Assembly: GCA_964611645.1 (NCBI GenBank)
Contig: CAZTAO010000046.1
Span: 1 to 38,111, forward strand
DNA length: 38,111 nt
Direction of reading: 5' to 3'
Source of the DNA: CAZTAO01 sp964611645
Lineage (GTDB): Bacteria > Armatimonadota > UBA5829
The translations under genes were made by a program, and so were the position numbers. Of this stretch, positions 7,292-17,200 are shown piece by piece. Every line of letters begins with the position of its first letter. Position 1 is the stretch's first letter. The notes below the pieces were generated by a model, which was given only the letters and a program-made list of their open reading frames with translations, was not told the DNA's origin and searched no databases.

Positions 7292-9256
7292 ATGAAGCAA
7301 GTATTTGCCAACAGAAGAGGCGCCTCATTGGTGGAAGTCCTGATCACCATGGTTGTGCTCATGATTGGCATAATGGTGGTCATACAGATGTTCCCCAGCG
7401 GCTTCGATCTTCTGAAGTACGCTCGTAGCCGCACGAGTGCCATGGGCATTGCTCAGCAGAACCTGGAAGACTGGAAACAGAAGTCTTCCAACCTGCCGCA
7501 GGCTATAGTCTCAATCGATTTCAACGGGACCATAGTCATCAGCAACGACAATGGCGTCTACAAGAATGAATATCCCGGTCCTCCTTTCCAGACATTCATC
7601 GATGTTGACGGCAACGGCGTTTTCGACGCTGCCGACCAGACAAGCGATGGGTCGTTCATAAGAGGGAACGTCCTCAATAACACGTATGTTATGGGCGAGA
7701 CCACCGCCATCCCCAGTGAGAGCTACTTTGAGACAGCGAGTGGTACTATGTATGGCTCGCGATACACTCTCGCGATGGGCCCGGTGGACACCTACAGAGA
7801 CGCCGCAGGCGCCGCGCAGAACTTCGTGGTCACCAGCGGCTACCTGAACAGACAGAGCTCGGACAGCAATGTTTGGCCGCCGGTCCTTCGGGCGAGCGAC
7901 TATGCCATCAACTATGGCGGCACCGGAAGCGCGGTCCTTGTAGCATTCCCGGTCTCGGGCGCGGGCCACGACTACTACATCACCTACTCCTACTGGGTTT
8001 CGGTTGATGAGGGTGGTGGGGCGTTCCGGTTGGATCGACGCACCCGGGTTGACCAGAAGATCAGCCTTGATCCCGGTTATGACGGCAGATGGCTCAACCT
8101 GGACTTCACCAGCATTCCGCTGGCCGCGGGCGAGAGCCTGGTGCAGATAGACAGATATTCCGACAACTGTGCTCGCGGGTTCAGTGAGATCAGCCCCGGC
8201 AGCGATGCCACGGTGACCTGGAGTTCCACCAACCCTTATGAGTTCGCATTGGTTGACCCGATCATGGGTGTTGTAGCTTTCAACCCGCTTGGCCATGGAA
8301 TGTATGAATACACTTCCACCGGCAGGCGACCGATAACCGCGAGGATTTCCTACCGGCTGTATGACCCACGCATTATGCGGGAAGACAAGGTCATTCCGGC
8401 TCCGGGTAGCGCAGGTGGCGAGATTGTGGTGCAGCTTGCGCTGAGGCAGATACTGGGCGCGGGAGAGCCGGGTGTGATCGGCGACGGCACACCGACAGAT
8501 AACCCCGATGAGCCGACATTCGAAGGCCTGATGAGATCGAAGACTGTGAACATCGGTGGGCAGGATGTGGTGGTGCCGCAGTTGGGCATACCGCCCAGCA
8601 CTACCAACATGCTCATTGAGAACTCGATAGTCATCATCGATACGGCCACGGGGCTGTGGGTTCCCGTTCCGGCAATGTCCAGGCAGGACTACATAAACGG
8701 CGTCGTGAGACTGCCCCTTGTGTCCGACCTTACCGACTACTACGGTAACGTCAGGTCCGGTGGCGTGAGCCTTGTGGGCAGGCGGTTGCGGTTCCTCTAC
8801 AGAGCGGACGGCGACTGGGCGATAATCAATTCGAAGTCGTATTCGACCTATCAGAGAGACCCGATGGCTCCCGGCACCACGATAGACGCGCCGGTGGCAT
8901 ACAACCAGTATTCTCAAGTTACGGGCGACACCAGGGACTACCTCGGAAGCAGGCTTTTGTTCTCGCAGATGTATGCGGGCCAGACTGTTGCGGTGGATTA
9001 CACCTACATTCTCGGTGGTGTGGAATACAAGATGTCGGGCGAGAGCCACAGGGTATCCACCGACACCATCAGGATTCCGGGCGATCTGGCTAACCGGGGC
9101 AATAGTTTCATAGACCTGAGCCTGCCGGCTGGGGCGACGGTGTCTAGAGTGTATGCTGTAGTGGGTATATCCCTGAGAGTTAGAGTGGTTTGGCGTGACG
9201 GCAAGCTTTGGCGGCACGTGGACGTAGATGGACAGGGTATCAGAAGCCCGCAGTAA
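7292..9256 (+). CDS. Large PilV-like minor pseudopilin
   Basis: The 654-residue protein carries a class III leader MKQVFANRRG followed by ASLVEVLITMVVLMIGIMVV. Cleavage after Gly10 gives Ala at +1 and Glu at +5 (E15). The LVEVL...GIMVV helix is typical of PilV-type minor pilins. The remainder, over 600 residues, is an Asp/Gly/Tyr-rich, probably beta-rich ectodomain, several times larger than normal minor pilins (150-250). An EF-hand-like loop DVDGNGVFD is at 104-112. It overlaps nothing and is followed after 20 bases by the PilW-like gene, so these are likely co-transcribed. Its exact function is unknown; a role in priming or in the pilus tip is inferred from the leader and order. Confidence 0.8.
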   Translation: MKQVFANRRGASLVEVLITMVVLMIGIMVVIQMFPSGFDLLKYARSRTSAMGIAQQNLEDWKQKSSNLPQAIVSIDFNGTIVISNDNGVYKNEYPGPPFQTFIDVDGNGVFDAADQTSDGSFIRGNVLNNTYVMGETTAIPSESYFETASGTMYGSRYTLAMGPVDTYRDAAGAAQNFVVTSGYLNRQSSDSNVWPPVLRASDYAINYGGTGSAVLVAFPVSGAGHDYYITYSYWVSVDEGGGAFRLDRRTRVDQKISLDPGYDGRWLNLDFTSIPLAAGESLVQIDRYSDNCARGFSEISPGSDATVTWSSTNPYEFALVDPIMGVVAFNPLGHGMYEYTSTGRRPITARISYRLYDPRIMREDKVIPAPGSAGGEIVVQLALRQILGAGEPGVIGDGTPTDNPDEPTFEGLMRSKTVNIGGQDVVVPQLGIPPSTTNMLIENSIVIIDTATGLWVPVPAMSRQDYINGVVRLPLVSDLTDYYGNVRSGGVSLVGRRLRFLYRADGDWAIINSKSYSTYQRDPMAPGTTIDAPVAYNQYSQVTGDTRDYLGSRLLFSQMYAGQTVAVDYTYILGGVEYKMSGESHRVSTDTIRIPGDLANRGNSFIDLSLPAGATVSRVYAVVGISLRVRVVWRDGKLWRHVDVDGQGIRSPQ

Positions 9257-9276
9257 GGGCTTCGGAGATGAGCACG

Positions 9277-11040
9277 ATGCTTAGCGTAAGGCGAACGCAC
9301 AATAAGGGTTTTACCTTGATGGAACTGCTGGTGGTCATGGCGATCGCGGGGCTGCTGCTCCTGATCGTTATGTGGCCGCTCATCAGGTCTTTCGAGTTGA
9401 CTCGGAGCGCGCAGGCTATGGTGGATGCGCAGGATTCGGTGCGCAACCTTATGGGACAGATTCGGGCCGACATTTCCGGCGCGATGTTCATATATGACAA
9501 CAGCAATACTCCCCTTATGCTTCCGGTGAGAAAGCTGGACAAATCGGTCGACACCACTTCATTCCTGCTGCGCTTCGCCAAGTTGGACATGGTTCCGGCC
9601 AGGACGATAGCCCACTGCAACAACCCCACGCACCCGGCTGGTGATCCGCGCGATTTCGAGCGGGAAGATGCCGAGGGGTTTGTGGTGGCTGCTCCGATCT
9701 GCCCGGTGTGCAGTTCCAAGAACGTGGAGATCAGGCCCAGGCTGCCCATAGAGCAGAGCAAGAGAATTGTGAGATACTTTCTTGGCCTTCGATCGAACGA
9801 TCCAACCAGCGAGAGCTTTGGTTGGCACTCTAGAAATGATAACTCGAAGGTTATGGGTGAAGAGAACAAAGTCGTCATCTACCGGGTGGAGTTCGACCCC
9901 AGAGATGACCGGTTGTTCTCGGCAGCGGACAGCGCGGACCCCGGGCAGAGGCTTGCCAAGCCGGACTTCTTCTACGATCCCGCTGAATCGATCACGGGCG
10001 GAAGGTGCTGCGACAACTGGGCCAGATTCGCTCAGCCTGTGGGTATCGCAAAGTATCAGGACCTGGTCAGAGCCACATACCAGAACGATGAGCCGGTGAC
10101 GGTGGATCCCACTGTCTCGTTCGCTTTCTACTCGGTGGACAATGAATCGTTGCCTGGGGCTTACTCCTCGGATACCACGTTTAGTTCGCCGGACACTCCG
10201 CCGACTGTCTTCCGAGGCAAGTATGGCTACTGGATACCGGGAAGCTCGGTGTCGGTTTATAGAAATGACTACGCGGTTGCGTATTCCAGCCAGTGGGTAA
10301 CCAATGCCGGAGTGACGCACCTGGCTGTGATGAAGCACGTGAACTCCGGCGGAACCTGGACATCCACACCTGACTTCGACATCACGGAGTATCTGAACAC
10401 TGGTCGGGTTATGGATGCTCCCGGTGGCGATGGGGTTGTGGAGATGGGCTTCACCATCGACAGCAACAGGGGCACGGTTGATTTCGGGCTGATACCCGGC
10501 AAGGTTAGCGCCACGGACCCGTCCATAAGCCCGGTCGATCCCGCTGTGTTGAACCAACGGTTCCACGACGTCTACAATGGCGCCGGTGGCAATCCTCCTG
10601 ATCCGGGGACCGCGAGTCGTTCCGACTTGCTGACCACATTCGATCCGGGTTCGCCGAACTTCCTGGCTAATGCGAGAGTAGTGTCGGGCAGCGAGAAAGT
10701 CTTTGGTCCGGATATGCTCTTCCCCGCGCGGACTACCCGCTACCAGCGCGTGCCGCTGGGGTTGGGCGACCCTGATATCAACCAGTACAAGATGGACTAT
10801 GAGACTGGTGAGATCGAGTTCTCGCCGGTTTACGACCAGGATCTGCCTGAGGGCCACGGCTATATCAATGTGGACTACAAGGTATACTTCATCAGAAACG
10901 ACGACATAGTCAAAGCTACATATATGACGAAGTCGGTGGTGCAGGTGACGGTAGGCATGCGATTGCTCGATCCGCAGACCGGCAAACCTAACCTGGTGAA
11001 TGCTGAGGATGCCATTCCGGTCGGGAACGCACTTAGGTAG
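9277..11040 (+). CDS. Large PilW-like minor pseudopilin with a CPVC motif
   Basis: The 587-residue protein begins MLSVRRTHNKG, then FTLMELLVVMAIAGLLLLIV. PilD cleavage after Gly11 puts Glu16 at +5. The arrangement fits PilW/GspJ-type minor pilins, but the ectodomain is much larger than usual. H113, C114 and H119 followed by C142 and C145 (CPVC) look like a zinc-ribbon-like insertion; a further CC pair lies in GGRCCDNW. ATG 9277 is preferred because GGAG (9264-9267) lies 9 bases upstream; ATG 9268 in the same frame is an alternative adding three residues. It is sandwiched between the PilV-like and PilX-like genes, which supports a minor-pilin set. Confidence 0.78.
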   Translation: MLSVRRTHNKGFTLMELLVVMAIAGLLLLIVMWPLIRSFELTRSAQAMVDAQDSVRNLMGQIRADISGAMFIYDNSNTPLMLPVRKLDKSVDTTSFLLRFAKLDMVPARTIAHCNNPTHPAGDPRDFEREDAEGFVVAAPICPVCSSKNVEIRPRLPIEQSKRIVRYFLGLRSNDPTSESFGWHSRNDNSKVMGEENKVVIYRVEFDPRDDRLFSAADSADPGQRLAKPDFFYDPAESITGGRCCDNWARFAQPVGIAKYQDLVRATYQNDEPVTVDPTVSFAFYSVDNESLPGAYSSDTTFSSPDTPPTVFRGKYGYWIPGSSVSVYRNDYAVAYSSQWVTNAGVTHLAVMKHVNSGGTWTSTPDFDITEYLNTGRVMDAPGGDGVVEMGFTIDSNRGTVDFGLIPGKVSATDPSISPVDPAVLNQRFHDVYNGAGGNPPDPGTASRSDLLTTFDPGSPNFLANARVVSGSEKVFGPDMLFPARTTRYQRVPLGLGDPDINQYKMDYETGEIEFSPVYDQDLPEGHGYINVDYKVYFIRNDDIVKATYMTKSVVQVTVGMRLLDPQTGKPNLVNAEDAIPVGNALR

Positions 11041-11090
11041 CCCACGCTGGATAGTTCGCGAAGCGAATTACCTGGGATAGGAACGTAGAA

Positions 11091-13979
11091 ATGTTGCAGC
11101 TAATGCGTGTGAAAAAAGGGATAGGCGCGAAGGGGCAAACGCTGATCGTGACCCTGTTGGTCATGTTCGTGCTTGCGATTATCGCGGCTGCGTTTATTGC
11201 TTTGGTAGCGAGCAACATGACGCGGTCACGGGCTGTGTCCATTGTGGATGCGGTCGGTCAGATAGCGCAGTCGGGAATAGACTACGCCAACGCGATGCTG
11301 ACTGCCAGTGAGGACGGCGCGGACTTCCGCCCACGTCCTGACAACAACGGTGTGGCCAACGTCCCCAATCCCGATTCCGGGGTTGTGCCGGTGGCTGCCG
11401 CCAACTGGGAATATCAGCGGGAGAACTATCCCGATTTTGAGTGGACGCGAGCATACTGGCCTCAGGAATATTTCCCGGCAGGCTACTCGCCCGGGGCTGG
11501 GGAGATCGGCTGCGCCGGTCCGTCCGGCGGATACACCACATTCAAGACCGGGCAGGGCAGGTTCCTGCTGCGAATATCTTACACCCCCGATCCCGATGAT
11601 CCTATGTCCAAGTATATCAGGATAGACTCGGTCGGGCGGTGGGGCCAGGGTATTGAGACTCTCGCGAGCGGCGAGGTCGACCCCACAACCATGAAGGGCA
11701 GTTCCGACAGAGTCCGCAAAGAACTGACGGCCTTCAAGCCTATCGGGATCACGGAGTCGACCATTTTTATCACCAACAAGGACAACCGCACCAACGATTT
11801 CCCGTTGGGAGTGCCGGGGTTCATCACCACATACGGCAGGGCGTCCGACAGTAACTATGGCTGGCGTTCAGGTTCCATTATGGTGAACGGTAACGTCAAG
11901 ATATTCGGCATCGCCAGCTCAACGCACACTGCGGATGACGCCTCGGTGTTCGTCTATATGAGGGGTGTGCGCCAGGCTGACGGCACTATACTGCCGATCG
12001 ACAAGTTCCTGATCGCGGGAGACCTGGTGTTTGACGATGACCGCGCAACTGCCGGCGACCCTGTTACACAGGCTTGGCTGCAGGTCCTGACTGCGGGCGG
12101 AGCGCCGGACGGCGGCCCCGCGGAGTTGTACCAGAGCAACAAGCGATTCCCCGGTGATCCCGATTTCACGACCAGAGGATCGTTCATCCGGGACGGCAGC
12201 GGAGCGACCGATAACGACCTGCAGGCGAGGAACGTGAAGCGAGTTGATCCGCCGATCATCGATCAGGCCGACCTCACCAACACAACCCTACGATACCGGA
12301 TACTCACCATCAACTCCGGCGAGCAGGTGCGAGTTGGCACGAATTGGGTCAACCTTGGCGGCGAAGGCTGGGGACGTGGAGTCTATGTAGACAACTTCCG
12401 CGATGTGCAGGATGAGAGCGAGACCCTGTTTGGTGGTTACACACTGCGCTCTGACTGGCTCAACCCCAACGCCCTGATGTCGCCTTACTGGAAGGGACCG
12501 TTCTATATCCCGCCGGGGGTGAGCATCAGACTTAACCCGGGCGACTCGGACGGCGACGGCCAGGCGGACTTCACGATAACCCGCACCGACGGCCAAGTCT
12601 GGTATGATGCCTCGGGCAACCCCAGGCCCGATTGGGGAGCCACGTGCCGGATGCCGTACCCTGATGCCAGGAACGGCCGCATCCTTACGGCGGCTGTGGG
12701 TGGGACCGGCAAGCGCATTTCCGGTAACGGCGTCATCTACGCTGAAGGCAACATCCGGATCCGTGGTATGCTGCCTCCGAATATGCAGCTTACCATTGTT
12801 AGCAATGAAAACATATACATAGAGGGCAATATCCTCAAGCATAGAGTCGACAACGGTGGACAGACCGACCCGTGGCGGGGAGCCGACGAGCGCTGCGGAC
12901 TGGCCCTGCTGGCCCGCAAGAACGTGGTTGTGAATACGACAGCCTTCTTCGCTCCGGTTGACAGCGTAAGCCCCGACCAGATCGGGTCCGATGCTCAGAA
13001 TGGCGAGCCGCCGTATCATGTGATTGTAAACAACGACCCGGACAGCCGGTTCAGACTCGGTTTCGAGTTTGGGCCGTTCGAGAGCGACACCTGGTGGCAG
13101 TCGACGCCCGGCGCTGAGCCTAACGCGTATCAGCTTCTGCTGCGCCACGGCGGGCAGTTCGGGGCGTCCTATATCAACTCCTGGTTGAACCCGGGCACCG
13201 ACGCGGTTCCGGGGTTCGGTATGCTCAGTCTCAACATCGCGCCCTATCCTATCCAGGTGGCAAATGGGCTTCCTCCTTACGTGTGGGGCGTTGGTGATGA
13301 GGCATTCAACCCGGCGGGGTGGGGTTTGGATTCAGCGTTCGCGGGCAATATGTTTGATATCACTCCGGCCGCCGGCAACCAGATAAACTCGTCGCTCAGC
13401 ACGGTTCCGGGCTATCCGAATATGTTCCAGGTATCGCTGGACCATTCCTACTACACCAGGGCAAACTACCTGCTGGGCGGGATGGCTGTGCAGCCGATGG
13501 ACATCAGGATAGAGGCTGTGATCTATGCTCAGGAAGGTTCGTTCTTCGTGATTCCGGGCTCATGGTTCAACCCGAATCCTTCGGACGGAGCGCCGGACAA
13601 CGATTCGGACAGACCGACAGCTACCAGGCCCGATGGAGTAAATGGGGAGTTCCCGTTCTTTGGCGATGCGCTCGACATCAGGGTGCTGATAGATGGAGCG
13701 GTGAGCGAGAACATGCCTGCGGTAGTGAGCGATCAGGCTGCGTGGATGGAGAAGTGGGGAAGAATACCTCCGACCTACGGCTCCAGCGGCAGGCCGACGG
13801 CCCACCCGGGTGAGGGCCTTACATTCTTGTATGACGATCACGCTGGCTGGCCATTGACCAACATGAGGAACGGGGGCACCCGGAGACCGATTCGCACAGA
13901 CGAGTTCGGGAGAGCGCTGCCGATGGCGCCCAGGCTGCCTGTCAGCCGCACCCTCATATACTCTGGGGACCTAATGTAG
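11091..13979 (+). CDS. Giant PilX/GspK-like minor pseudopilin
   Basis: The 962-residue protein starts with a basic leader ending GIGAKG (Gly15), then QTLIVTLLVMFVLAIIAAAFIALVA as hydrophobic helix. Unlike the preceding proteins it has no Glu at +5, a feature shared with GspK and some PilX proteins. The segment SRAVSIVDAVGQIAQSGIDYANAML after the helix is like the N-terminal region of PilX-type proteins. The large ectodomain contains an EF-hand-like loop DSDGDGQAD at 485-493. It also contains a stretch around residues 545-610 (GNGVIYAEGNIRIRG, NENIYIEGNI) that resembles the repeated beta-strands of DUF4900/polymer-forming surface proteins. It is the fourth class III leader protein in a row and the last before the propeller protein. 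Function is inferred from position. Confidence 0.75.
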   Translation: MLQLMRVKKGIGAKGQTLIVTLLVMFVLAIIAAAFIALVASNMTRSRAVSIVDAVGQIAQSGIDYANAMLTASEDGADFRPRPDNNGVANVPNPDSGVVPVAAANWEYQRENYPDFEWTRAYWPQEYFPAGYSPGAGEIGCAGPSGGYTTFKTGQGRFLLRISYTPDPDDPMSKYIRIDSVGRWGQGIETLASGEVDPTTMKGSSDRVRKELTAFKPIGITESTIFITNKDNRTNDFPLGVPGFITTYGRASDSNYGWRSGSIMVNGNVKIFGIASSTHTADDASVFVYMRGVRQADGTILPIDKFLIAGDLVFDDDRATAGDPVTQAWLQVLTAGGAPDGGPAELYQSNKRFPGDPDFTTRGSFIRDGSGATDNDLQARNVKRVDPPIIDQADLTNTTLRYRILTINSGEQVRVGTNWVNLGGEGWGRGVYVDNFRDVQDESETLFGGYTLRSDWLNPNALMSPYWKGPFYIPPGVSIRLNPGDSDGDGQADFTITRTDGQVWYDASGNPRPDWGATCRMPYPDARNGRILTAAVGGTGKRISGNGVIYAEGNIRIRGMLPPNMQLTIVSNENIYIEGNILKHRVDNGGQTDPWRGADERCGLALLARKNVVVNTTAFFAPVDSVSPDQIGSDAQNGEPPYHVIVNNDPDSRFRLGFEFGPFESDTWWQSTPGAEPNAYQLLLRHGGQFGASYINSWLNPGTDAVPGFGMLSLNIAPYPIQVANGLPPYVWGVGDEAFNPAGWGLDSAFAGNMFDITPAAGNQINSSLSTVPGYPNMFQVSLDHSYYTRANYLLGGMAVQPMDIRIEAVIYAQEGSFFVIPGSWFNPNPSDGAPDNDSDRPTATRPDGVNGEFPFFGDALDIRVLIDGAVSENMPAVVSDQAAWMEKWGRIPPTYGSSGRPTAHPGEGLTFLYDDHAGWPLTNMRNGGTRRPIRTDEFGRALPMAPRLPVSRTLIYSGDLM

Positions 13980-14067
13980 TGTCGGCCGGCTCTCCCTGTT
14001 TGGTGGGGTGAGCGGGAACCGATGTTGACTTTCTCGCCCATTGGGGGAGACGAGACAAAGCTCATTT

Positions 14068-14094
14068 CGCCCTCTTCCGCAATGGGAGAGGGCG
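14068..14094 (+). terminator. Palindrome between the PilX-like and propeller genes
   Basis: CGCCCTCT (14068-14075) and AGAGGGCG (14087-14094) form a perfect 8-bp stem with an 11-base loop, followed by ATTGTGTT. It resembles a member of the CCCTCTCC/GGAGAGGG palindrome family also present at the livF 3' end. It lies in the 230-base gap 13980-14209, which otherwise holds only degenerate GGTGAG/CTCCC-rich sequence and no ORF. It may partly terminate the minor-pilin transcript. Confidence 0.5.
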
Positions 14095-14209
14095 ATTGTG
14101 TTCTAAGTAGTTTGAATAGGAAAGGCGAATGACGCCAGGCTTCTTCACCGCTCCAGGTGAGGGTTGGAGGGAATAGTCTCCAGTCTCTGGCTTCTATGAG
14201 GTAACGAAA

Positions 14210-17200
14210 ATGTCCAGGCTTGTTTTGTTCACGTGCCTGATTCTGCTGACCGTATTTGTGGCGGGTCTAGCTATCCCTGCGGATGCTGCGGCGTACCTGT
14301 ACGCCGATAAGCGCAAGACGGTCAACTGCGGTATTCTCGATGTCGGCCAGGGCAGCGGAGTATGGGACAGCGTTGGCACGCTGTTCTTCCTGCTGGAGAC
14401 CAACGCCCAAATGAAGCCGGCTGGTTGGACTTTCAACAACGTTATGGCCGGGGTCAGTGCGTCCTCGGGCGCGGGTAAGTCCACGGTCGACTACTGGAAG
14501 ATCAATCTGGAGTCGGCGGATGACCTGTCGGGGATGGATGTGTTGTACCTTCCCGCCACGGGAACGCTCAACCTCACCAGAGCCAGCAGTGAGAAACTGC
14601 GGAAGTTCGTGGACAATGGCGGAGTGCTGTGGATAGACAACGTGGGGACAGGCGTCAACGCACTGGACTTCAACGGCACGTTCTTCATCAAGAACTTCAA
14701 GTTCGCGACAGCTACGTCGGCGGCGCCGGATGTCCCGGTCAACAGGCACCATCCGCTGTTGGCGGCTCCTTACTGGCTGACCGAGCAGGATATCGCGATC
14801 ATGGGCCAGAACCCGGGCAACTACTGCTATCCGGGGTACTCATTTGGCGGCACTTGGGCGAGCGTAGCCGATGCGCCGATATACCTGGACGTGCTGCTGC
14901 CCGTGGTGGGCAACGGTGGTATAGACCAGCCCAGCATCGCGGCCAACGCTTACGGCAGCGGCAGGATCGTGGCTACATCGAACTACGTCGGCGCGGCGTG
15001 CTACAGGCCCTATCCTTACGGCCTCCCGGCGATGAAGTTTGCTTACAATGTAATGGCCTACGCGGCGGCGTGGACCGACTTCCGCAAGGACGTGCGGCGC
15101 TCCGGCGCGACAATAGGAACGGTAAGCGGCTCCAGACTGAACAAACTCTGGAGCATAGAGGCTCCGCCCGACAACGGCGCGGCAACCGGCCGATCCTCTG
15201 TCTCCGCTGCAATCTACAAGAATGTGACTTTCTACGCCAGCGAAGGCAAGCTGTATGCCCTTGACCTGATGCCTCAGGAAGACCTCGACCACGATGGCAA
15301 CCCTGATGACGGCGTCCAGGGCCTGCCCTCCGGCATGACCGATACCGGTCAGGACATTGTGTGGGTGTGGACTGCGCCGGGGGCGTCGACTCTGTCGGCC
15401 CCGAGCGTGATCAGCGTTCTCAACCCGGCTGACCCCGGATCGACCCTTGAGGTTGTGATGACGATGGGTGGCGACGGCGTTGTGTATATGGTGCAGGCGT
15501 TCCCGACGGTCGCAGGCGGCAGGCTCGATTCGTCTACGTCCATAGTGTTGAGCAAGTCGTTCGCGGCGGCTTCCGGCACGCCATTCCCGCCGATATACGT
15601 AAATGGCTGGATATACGCCAATACATCCGACGGTAAGCTTCACGCCTATAACCCTGCTCTGGAGAACTGGAGAGGCGCGGGCCCTGGCAGATCGGCAGTG
15701 GCCGAGTGGCTGGTGGATACCGCGTCGGACGCTTCAGTGATCGGCGATGCGCGCTGTGGCCCGAGCTTCGGGTTCGTCAAGAGCGATAACACCGGCGCGA
15801 CTATCGGCACTGTCTACTGGATGGGTGGTACCAATACCACCGGCACCGACGAGCAGAACGACAGCGTGTACAGCGTCCCGGTGCAGGTAAACAACGAGCG
15901 AGTTCGCCTCAGTGCAACGCCCGGAGCTTTCATCCTCTCGCACGTTCCGTCCGGTGGGAGGATAGCCATGGCGCCTGCTCCATGCAGCGTGTTCGTGATC
16001 TATGCTCCGAGGCCCAATCCGGATGGATCTTTTCCTTCTGACCCAGAGCCGAAGAAGGAAGTGATAGAGATTCCTGATGCGAATCGAGGCAGCAATACCG
16101 TTTCGCCGGTTCCGACTATCTATCCCACCATAACCAGGAGCGACCTGGTATATGCTACATACTGCCTGGACTACTCCGCCGGCACAGCCAAGGCTAACAA
16201 GAAACCGATCCGGAACCCGTCTTCGACGGTGGCGACCGGGGTTCCTCTGAGCCAGATAACGGGCACTCCCGCTCTTGGCTCTGACAACATGCTGTTCTTT
16301 GGAGCCAACAGGTTGTCCGATTTCCCCGATAAGTCATACGGCGGATCGGTCTATGCATACAAGAACGATGGCCAGACCCAGAGATCGGCGTGGCAGTATC
16401 TGCTGCACAGCGGCCTGGATGTTCAGACATCGACCGGTGACGACATAACCATCCCGGCAACTGTAGTTGGCAAAGATGCCGCCGGAGTTCCGGTTAATAT
16501 GGCGGACATCAAGGTGACCGGCTCTCCCGTGGTGGTAGGCGACAAGGTGTTTGTGACGGTGAGCAGCAATGTGACCGGTGGAACCGGCCCTGCCGGAGGT
16601 TTGTTGTGCTTCCGGGCTAACCCGTCCTTCACCATTCGAGTTGTAACCAACTCTGGCTACGAGGCCGGCGGCGCTCCGAGGAGGACCGCCCGCAGGCTCT
16701 ACGATATGACAAAGAACCCGCCGGTGCCCAGCACTGTGCGGATATGGCAGCCCGACCTGTTCACCGACTCCGCGGCCGGGACGGTTTCAGTCCCATCGGT
16801 ATCCTCGGGCCGGACATTTACAGTGAGCGGTGGGTTGGGCGCGATAGACCACGAGCGCGGGACAATCACCATCACGAACTTCGACCTTCTGACCATCGGC
16901 AAGGGCGGCCTGTCACCATCGCTGCCTGTGTGGGTGTTCGTGGACAATGTGGAAGTGCCGGTAGACTGGACCACCTGGCAGCCGAGAGCACAGGTCAGAG
17001 GCCTCGACCCAGTTCGCATAGGCAGCGATGCCGTGGATCTGTCCGGGTGGAACAACCTGTTGTGGTACTTCCCGGTGATGGGCAGCCACATCAGCGGTTC
17101 GCCGGTGGTGGTGGGGAACCTTGTATACTTCGTGACTGACGACGGTGGCCTGTATTCGCTCAACGCGGAAACCGGCGAATCCCACGCCCAGGCAGTGAGC

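Noticed and set aside
7511..9217. Long antisense open frame over the PilV-like gene (568 codons)
   Set aside because: Low-complexity, His/Arg/Val-rich translation with no domain, opposite a gene with a clear class III leader.
9559..10857. Antisense open frame over the PilW-like gene (432 codons)
   Set aside because: Same shadow pattern; no start signals and no family resemblance.
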